6,865 bases of DNA from contig CAMLYN010000058.1 of the NCBI GenBank assembly GCA_946491675.1, positions 1 through 6,865 on the forward strand. The letters are read 5' to 3'. Both the position numbers and the translations under genes were made by a program. The notes beneath the pieces are model-generated. The model did no database searches. It saw only the letters and a list, made by a program, of their open reading frames with translations, and was not told the origin of the DNA. The DNA is from an uncultured Mycoplasmatota bacterium (GTDB lineage Bacteria > Bacillota_I > Bacilli_A > RF39 > UBA660). Below are positions 1 to 4,741 of the stretch, piece by piece (within the stretch, counting starts at the first letter, position 1; each line of letters starts with the position of its first letter).

Positions 1-954
1 AGTTTCTTCAAACTGTTTTCTTCCCTCTTCTAACTCTTGATTAGCATCATTAAATGTTCGTTCCATTTCTTTACTAGTTTTTTGTAATTCATCATAACCA
101 TCTTGCCACTTTTGATAAGCTTTTTCAATCTCTTTTTTACCATCATCTAACTCTTTTTTGGCATCATTTAGTTTTTGTTCATTTTCTGATTTTTCTTTAT
201 TTAATTTTTCTTCAGCATCATTAATTTCTTTCATTGCTTCAGCTAATATTTCTTCATATCTAATTGTTTCTCTAATTGGTTTTAATTCTTTTAACTTACT
301 ATCTAAGATATTAATAACTTCACTATAATCTTCTAAATAAGCTATTTTATCAATACCATCTTTAGCAATAATATATATTTCAGTATAGTATTCAATATTA
401 AAATTTTCTTTAGGAATAAATATATATTTATCTAATTTACCATCGCCAACTGTCGATATTCCTTTTGTCCGATACATATATAAAGAACTAGTAATTGTTC
501 CAGAAACAGTATATTCTTTAGTTTTTAAGTTATCAGATTCAATTACTATTTTATCACCGATATTATAAGTACCATCTTCAACTAAACATTCATTTTCTTT
601 AGGCATAGTACCACTAATTAAATTAACTTTATTAATATTATCATTAATAGCATGAATTCTTGTCACATCACCATCTAAAACTAGATCAAACGAATATGAT
701 GGTTCGACAATTAAATTATCACTAACTGCTTTAATTGATTCTAAATCACCTTCAGTTAAACCCATCGTACTGACTATTTTATAATCCATTAAATTAGTTT
801 CATCATAATATTCATCGATAGTTTTAATCATGTCCATCGACGCTTCTCTAATACCAGAGAAAAAAGCACTACCTAAAACAACAATAAAAATTAAAGATAA
901 AAATCTCCCTAAAGAATTTTTTATTTTTCTAAAACTATTTTTAAAAATCAACAT
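1..954 (-). CDS. ABC transporter permease, MacB/FtsX type with coiled-coil extracellular domain (C-terminus beyond window)
   Basis: The reading frame is open from the ATG at 954 to the left edge, giving the first 318 residues; the rest is outside the window. Residues 1-17 are basic and cytoplasmic, and about 18-34 form the first membrane helix (FLSLIFIVVLGSAFFSG). Residues about 55-205 are beta-rich and resemble the MacB periplasmic core fold (for example SGTMPKENECLVEDG and YNIGDKIVI). From about 235 to the edge the chain is a highly charged coiled coil with recurrent 'DAxxEL-DGxxE' units. Large permeases of this build in Gram-positive bacteria normally return to the membrane with three or more helices and work with a LolD/MacB-type ATPase; substrate export, lipoprotein handling, peptide resistance and cell-wall signalling are all possible. 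The start overlaps the ATPase stop by one base (TAATG), so the two are probably translationally coupled. The substrate cannot be read from the sequence. Confidence 0.86.
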   Translation of the reverse strand, partial: MLIFKNSFRKIKNSLGRFLSLIFIVVLGSAFFSGIREASMDMIKTIDEYYDETNLMDYKIVSTMGLTEGDLESIKAVSDNLIVEPSYSFDLVLDGDVTRIHAINDNINKVNLISGTMPKENECLVEDGTYNIGDKIVIESDNLKTKEYTVSGTITSSLYMYRTKGISTVGDGKLDKYIFIPKENFNIEYYTEIYIIAKDGIDKIAYLEDYSEVINILDSKLKELKPIRETIRYEEILAEAMKEINDAEEKLNKEKSENEQKLNDAKKELDDGKKEIEKAYQKWQDGYDELQKTSKEMERTFNDANQELEEGRKQFEET

Positions 955-1655
955 TACCAATCAAGCTCCTCAACTAATTTAGGGTGTTCATTAATTGTTA
1001 TATTAGATACTTGACCATTTTTAATTCTAATTACTTTATCGGCTATATCAGCAATAATGGCATTATGAGTAATAATAATAGTAGTCATACCAGAATCATG
1101 ACATGTTTTTTGCAATAATTCTAAAATTAATTTACCAGTTTTGGAATCTAAAGCTCCGGTTGGTTCATCACATAACAATAATTTAGGATTTTTAGCTAAA
1201 GCTCGAGCAATTGAAACTCTTTGTTGCTCACCACCAGATAGTTGAGCAGGAAAATGATTAATTCGATCTTCTAATCCAACACTTTTTAAAGTTTCTTCAC
1301 TATCTTTTGGATTTTTGCATATTTGACTAGCTAATGAAACATTTTCTAAAGCTGTTAAATTACCAACTAAGTTATAAAATTGAAAAACAAATCCAATATC
1401 ATATCTACGATAATTAGTTAATTGTTTTTTATTATATTTAGATATGTCTTTCCCATCGACAATAATTGTTCCACTATCTGCGATGTCCATACCACCTAAA
1501 ATATTTAAAACAGTTGTCTTTCCAGCACCTGATGGTCCCAAAATAACAACTAATTCTCCCTTTTCAATTTCAAAAGATATATTTTCAATCGCTTTAATAG
1601 TTACTTCACCCATTTTATAACTTTTATTAATATTTTTAACGTCAATATAAGCCAT
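954..1655 (-). CDS. ABC transporter ATP-binding protein, LolD/MacB/SalX type
   Basis: This 233-residue cytoplasmic ATPase should power the permease encoded just downstream. All the nucleotide-binding motifs are intact: Walker A GPSGAGKT (residues 40-47), Q-loop Gln92 in FVFQFYNL, signature LSGGEQQR (139-146), Walker B LLLCDEP (159-165), D-loop ALD (168-170) and H-loop His197 in ITHN. The length and the Q-loop and signature context are typical of the ATPases that partner MacB/FtsX-like permeases (LolD, MacB, BceA, YknY). An in-frame ATG at 1688 would add 11 residues, but it has no SD and lies inside the promoter, upstream of the predicted transcription start. The ATG at 1655 has AGGTGA five bases upstream and is preferred. 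Family assignment is secure; the transported substrate is unknown. Confidence 0.95.
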   Translation of the reverse strand: MAYIDVKNINKSYKMGEVTIKAIENISFEIEKGELVVILGPSGAGKTTVLNILGGMDIADSGTIIVDGKDISKYNKKQLTNYRRYDIGFVFQFYNLVGNLTALENVSLASQICKNPKDSEETLKSVGLEDRINHFPAQLSGGEQQRVSIARALAKNPKLLLCDEPTGALDSKTGKLILELLQKTCHDSGMTTIIITHNAIIADIADKVIRIKNGQVSNITINEHPKLVEELDW

Positions 1656-1659
1656 TTTA

Positions 1660-1665
1660 TCACCT
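1660..1665 (-). promoter_or_regulatory. Ribosome binding site that fixes the ABC ATPase start
   Basis: AGGTGA lies five bases before the ATG at 1655. No comparable SD precedes the alternative in-frame ATG at 1688, so this site decides the start codon. Confidence 0.8.
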
Positions 1666-1679
1666 ATTCTTCTAATTAA

Positions 1680-1708
1680 ATTATACATCTATTATGGATA
1701 AAACTCAA
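1680..1708 (-). promoter_or_regulatory. Sigma-A promoter of the ABC transporter operon
   Basis: On the minus strand, TTGAGT (1708-1703) is followed after exactly 17 bases by a perfect TATAAT (1685-1680). Transcription would start near 1673, giving a leader of about 18 bases that carries the AGGTGA site. The element sits between the terminator of the upstream carrier gene and the ATPase, so the ATPase and permease form their own transcription unit. Confidence 0.75.
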
Positions 1709-1741
1709 GAAAAATATAGCTTTTTAAATAAAATTATTTTT

Positions 1742-1790
1742 AATAAATAAAAACCTAAAATTATTTTTCAATTTTAGGTTTTTATTTATT
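1742..1790 (-). terminator. Hairpin terminator after the YfcC-like carrier gene
   Basis: A perfect 21-bp inverted repeat (arms 1742-1762 and 1770-1790, 7-base loop) begins at the last base of the carrier stop codon. The only GC pairs are the CC/GG in the middle (CCTAAAATT / AATTTTAGG). The distal arm on the minus strand reads as a U-rich tract (TTTTTATTTATT), as in intrinsic terminators of very AT-rich genomes. It separates the carrier from the ABC operon downstream. Because the flanks are AT-rich on both sides it could act weakly in the other direction, but no plus-strand gene ends here. Confidence 0.8.
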
Positions 1791-3280
1791 TATATTAAAG
1801 CTGTAGCTATAAAGGCAACAATAATAATTAAGCCAAAAACAACTAAAGCAAATTTCCAAATAAATTTCATCCAATCTTTATATGGAATTTTTAAATATGA
1901 TAATCCAGCAAGTAAGAAAATACTAGTAGGAGCAATTAACATAACTAAACCATAAATTGTTTGGAATATCAAAGCAACTACTGACATTGCTCCAGCTTCT
2001 AAAGAGCTAAAGAATACTGCAAACGAATTAATCATTGTTGGGAAATCATTGTAAGTAAATGAAGTTACAATAGCACTAGCAACAGTTCCTATTAAAGAGA
2101 ACTCATCACCAGCAGTAAATTGGTTAACCATTGTAAAGACAAAGTTACTTGATAGCGCTAAAAAGGTTACAAAGACAACACATGATAATACTGCATAGAA
2201 AGCAGGCATTGCCATTTCTTTTAAACCTTTAACAAAACCATCAAATGCATCACTAAGTTTAATACTATATAACCAAGCAATAACTAATGACATAACAATT
2301 AAAATAAATACTAAATTATAATTATTCCAACTACCCAATTGATTTACACTACCTAAAATATTAGATAAAATTGGATAACCATTAATTTCAAATTCAGTTA
2401 TTTGTTCATGAATAGTAGTAAATACTTCAATATTGAATGTATATACCCAATTATATAAACCTAATATTAATAAACCAAATGTAATAATTAAAATAATTGC
2501 TAAAGGTAAAGTATCTTTTTTAGTTTCGACCTTCTCATAAAGTGGAATTGTAACTTTAGTTTCTTCCTTAACTTCTTTAATTTCTTCTTTTTTGCTTGTT
2601 TTATTGCTTTTCTTAGAAGATTTTATTTCATTTTTTATTTCTTTTAGTTCTTCTTTGTTTTTAGTAGCTTTATTAATAATTAAAACGAATAAAGCAGTAA
2701 CAATAAGCCATAAAACAGCTCTTACTAAAATTAAAGTAAACATTGAAAAATCACTAGTAAGGCTACCAAATATTACATTAACATAGCCCCAGATTCCTGA
2801 TCCTAAAGTAGAACCAATTTGTCCAACTAATAAACCACCAACTGTAGCTGCAAAAGAAGTAAGTTTATTAAATCCTAATTTTAATAAAACTGTTACAAAA
2901 AATGGTACTAGAATAAATAAAACATTATTTAAACCAACAACTGATGATAATAAAGAGAAAATAATTGTAGTAATAATTAAAAATTTTCTATTATTCTTTT
3001 CCCATTTACTAGTCATAGTTTCAACTAATTTAGAATAAGCTCCAGTTTTATTTAAAACGCCATAAAATCCACCAATAGCTAAAAATAAGATTCCAAATTC
3101 GGCAAAATTATTAAAAACTAAAAGTGGTATTCTAACAATATCATATAATCCAATTGGCACAGTGGCTTCAAGTGATGTAAATGTACCATTAGAATAAACT
3201 CCAGCTGGAACAATCCAACTAATCAATACTATGATTAAAAATGTAATTCCCAACACTTTTAATAAATCATATTTTTTCAT
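1790..3280 (-). CDS. YfcC/DcuC-family multi-pass membrane carrier
   Basis: This 496-residue integral membrane protein has about 11-13 hydrophobic helices and no cleavable signal peptide. The N-terminal half includes SWIVPAGVYS (21-30), the conserved-looking AIGGFYGVLNKTGAY (68-82) and a Gly/Ser-rich segment GGLLVGQIGSTLGSG (148-162). The C-terminal half ends with the family-like APTSIFLLAGL (450-460) and a following IPYKDWMKFIWK. These features fit the YfcC/DcuC (PF03606, ion-transporter superfamily) carriers, which exchange or take up amino acids or C4-dicarboxylates; the substrate here is not deducible. Residues about 204-257 form a very Lys/Glu-rich hydrophilic linker between the two halves, probably a cytoplasmic loop. 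The ATG at 3280 has GGAGGTT (3294-3288) eight bases upstream. The gene is monocistronic, with its own promoter and terminator, and divergent from the radical SAM gene. Confidence 0.78.
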   Translation of the reverse strand: MKKYDLLKVLGITFLIIVLISWIVPAGVYSNGTFTSLEATVPIGLYDIVRIPLLVFNNFAEFGILFLAIGGFYGVLNKTGAYSKLVETMTSKWEKNNRKFLIITTIIFSLLSSVVGLNNVLFILVPFFVTVLLKLGFNKLTSFAATVGGLLVGQIGSTLGSGIWGYVNVIFGSLTSDFSMFTLILVRAVLWLIVTALFVLIINKATKNKEELKEIKNEIKSSKKSNKTSKKEEIKEVKEETKVTIPLYEKVETKKDTLPLAIILIITFGLLILGLYNWVYTFNIEVFTTIHEQITEFEINGYPILSNILGSVNQLGSWNNYNLVFILIVMSLVIAWLYSIKLSDAFDGFVKGLKEMAMPAFYAVLSCVVFVTFLALSSNFVFTMVNQFTAGDEFSLIGTVASAIVTSFTYNDFPTMINSFAVFFSSLEAGAMSVVALIFQTIYGLVMLIAPTSIFLLAGLSYLKIPYKDWMKFIWKFALVVFGLIIIVAFIATALI

Positions 3281-3300
3281 TTCTCATAACCTCCGAATTC

Positions 3301-3329
3301 ATTATAACAAAAATTATTGAATTATTAAA
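3301..3329 (-). promoter_or_regulatory. Extended -10 promoter of the YfcC-like carrier
   Basis: On the minus strand TGTTATAAT (3309-3301) is a perfect extended -10. The -35 region 17 bases upstream (TTTAAT, 3329-3324) is weak, as is usual with an extended -10. The predicted start near 3294 coincides with the first G of the GGAGG ribosome site, so the leader would be only about 14 bases. Confidence 0.68.
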
Positions 3330-3344
3330 GTTTTTTGGTAAAAT

Positions 3345-3373
3345 TTCACAATATTTTTACAAAATGTTATAAT
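3345..3373 (+). promoter_or_regulatory. Extended -10 sigma-A promoter of the radical SAM gene
   Basis: TTCACA (3345-3350), a 17-base spacer and TATAAT (3368-3373) preceded by TGT give the extended form TGTTATAAT. The predicted start is near 3380, only about nine bases before the ATG at 3389, so the SD (AGGTGG, 3379-3384) would lie at the very 5' end of the message. Confidence 0.75.
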
Positions 3374-3388
3374 TAATTAGGTGGTTTT

Positions 3389-4315
3389 ATGATTTTTAAA
3401 TATTCTAATAGTAATAAAAGATATTATACGCTAGACTATTATTATAAAAATAGATTTAAAGATAAAATAATAAAGATAAGTTTAAATGCTGGTTTTTCTT
3501 GTCCTCATTTGAAAAGTGGTGGATGTATATACTGCAGTAAAATTGGCAGTGGTGAATATGCTGGTAATATTAAAGATGATCTAATTACTCAATTTAATAA
3601 TGTTAAAGCAATCATGAATAAAAAATGGCCTAAAGGAAAATATATTGGTTATTTTCAAGCAAGAACTAATACTTATGCACCAGTAAACATTTTAAAAGAA
3701 AAGTATGAAACGATTTTAAGTTTAGATAATGTTATCGGTCTTGCGATCGCAACTAGACCTGATTCAATTACAGACGAATGTTTAGAATATCTAAGTGAAT
3801 TAAATAAAAAAACTTATTTAACAATTGAATTAGGACTCCAAACAATTCATGAAAATACAGCTAAATTAATTAATCGTGGGCATGATTTAAAAACTTTCAC
3901 GGAAATGGTTAAAAAATTAAGAGATAAAAATATTGATGTAGTTGTTCATATTATTAATGGATTACCTTATGAAACTAAAGAGATGATGTTAGATACTGTT
4001 AAATATTTAAACAAATTAGATATTCAAGGAATTAAAATTCATATGTTACAAATTTTAAAAGATACTAAATTAGAAAAAATTTATAAAAATAACCCTTTTA
4101 AATTACTAACTAAAGACGAATACATAGAAATCGTCTGTGAACAATTGCAATATTTAAAAGAAAATATAGTTATTCATCGATTAACAGGTGATCCAAAAAT
4201 TGAAGACTTAATAGCTCCTGATTGGGTAATAAAAAAAATTGATGTTTTAAATGGAATCGATAAGTATATGGCAAAAAATGATATAATTCAAGGTCAAAAA
4301 ACTAGAGATTTTTAA
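3389..4315 (+). CDS. mnmL: Radical SAM protein, TIGR01212 YtqA/YhcC family; probable MnmL (tRNA wobble-uridine modification)
   Basis: This 308-residue protein has the usual length of the YtqA/YhcC family. The [4Fe-4S]/SAM cysteines are Cys38, Cys46 and Cys49 in FSCPH...GGCIYC. Further family hallmarks are GYFQARTNTYAPV (87-99), AIATRPDSI (119-127), ELGLQTIHENTAKLINRGHD (147-166), VVVHIINGLPYET (184-196), GIKIHMLQILK (214-224) and IVIHRLTGDP (260-269). The YtqA member was genetically linked in Bacillus subtilis and Streptococcus mutans to conversion of cmnm5(s2)U toward mnm5(s2)U at tRNA position 34 and named MnmL; it normally sits in an operon with the methylase MnmM. Here no mnmM follows: the next gene is a 68-residue protein with its own promoter. 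The family call is very secure; the MnmL role is inferred from family membership. The start is fixed by AGGTGG four bases upstream of the ATG. Confidence 0.93.
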   Translation: MIFKYSNSNKRYYTLDYYYKNRFKDKIIKISLNAGFSCPHLKSGGCIYCSKIGSGEYAGNIKDDLITQFNNVKAIMNKKWPKGKYIGYFQARTNTYAPVNILKEKYETILSLDNVIGLAIATRPDSITDECLEYLSELNKKTYLTIELGLQTIHENTAKLINRGHDLKTFTEMVKKLRDKNIDVVVHIINGLPYETKEMMLDTVKYLNKLDIQGIKIHMLQILKDTKLEKIYKNNPFKLLTKDEYIEIVCEQLQYLKENIVIHRLTGDPKIEDLIAPDWVIKKIDVLNGIDKYMAKNDIIQGQKTRDF

Positions 4316-4316
4316 A

Positions 4317-4447
4317 AAAAATTGCAATTTTTATCAATTTTGAAAATTAAGTATCGCTTTTAACTAAAAATTTACAAAAAATTAAAAATCTTCTATAGTC
4401 AATTTTAAAAATTGACTACTTTTTATTACCTAATTTTAAAAATCAGG
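4317..4447. repeat. Cluster of related AT-rich palindromes downstream of mnmL
   Basis: The 184-base gap between mnmL and the small gene contains four inverted repeats. They are a 16-base perfect palindrome around TTGCAA (4317-4332), AATTTTGAAAATT (4336-4348), a long hairpin at 4396-4418, and CCTAATTTTAAAAATCAGG (4429-4447, one mismatch). The last three share the core AATTTT-R-AAAAtt. Only the 4396-4418 hairpin has a clear U-tract after it. The others may be decayed or auxiliary terminators, or simply products of AT-rich composition. No coding signal is seen in the gap. Confidence 0.5.
4396..4424 (+). terminator. Probable terminator of mnmL
   Basis: TAGTCAATT and AATTGACTA (arms 4396-4404 and 4410-4418, 5-base loop) form a perfect 9-bp stem, followed by CTTTTT. 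It lies about 80 bases after the mnmL stop and before the next promoter. It is weakly GC-containing, but it is the only hairpin plus T-run in this gap. Confidence 0.65.
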
Positions 4448-4450
4448 CAT

Positions 4451-4479
4451 TTGCTTAATATTTTTAGCTAAAGTATAAT
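4451..4479 (+). promoter_or_regulatory. Sigma-A promoter of the 68-residue gene
   Basis: TTGCTT (4451-4456), a 17-base spacer and a perfect TATAAT (4474-4479). The start would fall near 4486, giving a leader of about 14 bases with the strong SD AAGGAGGA (4488-4495) five bases from the ATG at 4500. This supports the small reading frame being a real, separately expressed gene. Confidence 0.75.
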
Positions 4480-4499
4480 TATAAACGAAGGAGGATTTT

Positions 4500-4706
4500 A
4501 TGGAAAATTTTATAGAAAAAAAATCTCATTTAAATGAAAATGAGATAAATGAATTATTGTACTATTATCAACAAGGTATTGATATAGGAAAAGAAGAAAC
4601 CATTGTTAAAGTCATTAATAATATGATTAACATGTCATTCGATATCGATACTATTGCTAAAGCAGTAAATAAAAATGCAAAAAACATAAACCAATATCTT
4701 ATGTAA
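4500..4706 (+). CDS. Small helical protein of unknown function, resembling the C-terminal tail of Rpn/PD-(D/E)XK transposase-like proteins
   Basis: This 68-residue acidic-to-neutral soluble protein has no signal peptide or membrane helix. The first part is charged and helical (HLNENEINELLYYYQQG, residues 10-26). The rest, GKEETIVKVINNMINM (30-45) followed by DIDTIAKAVNKNAKNINQYL (48-67), has the pattern 'GK-E---I---M---G-dI--IA--t--s---I---L'. That pattern is seen at the end of Rpn-type recombination-promoting nuclease/putative transposase proteins, where it forms a small helix-turn-helix-like bundle. The nuclease domain is absent, and no remnant of one was found upstream. Because it has a near-consensus promoter, an excellent SD and its own terminator, it does not look like a dead fragment. 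A DNA- or protein-binding role is possible but not shown. The resemblance is by pattern recognition only. Confidence 0.72.
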   Translation: MENFIEKKSHLNENEINELLYYYQQGIDIGKEETIVKVINNMINMSFDIDTIAKAVNKNAKNINQYLM

Positions 4707-4741
4707 AAAAGTCCTAACCTAAATCGGTTGGGGCTTTTCTT
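4707..4741 (+). terminator. Terminator shared by the converging small gene and HerA-like gene
   Basis: A 13-bp stem (4707-4719 with 4726-4738, loop TAAATC) starts at the last base after the small gene's TAA and is followed by CTTT. It is the most GC-rich hairpin in the window. As plus-strand RNA all 13 positions pair, two of them as G-U wobbles. As minus-strand RNA those two become A-C mismatches, although a T6 run follows at 4710-4705, so it should work best for the plus-strand gene and less well for herA. The herA stop codon TAG (4716-4714) and its last codons lie inside the stem. Confidence 0.85.

Noticed and set aside
2592..2786. Open frame of 64 codons on the plus strand inside the carrier gene
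   Set aside because: It is antisense to the Lys/Glu-rich linker of the carrier. The Phe/Leu/Ser-rich product is the complement of AAR/GAR codons, and there is no convincing SD or promoter.
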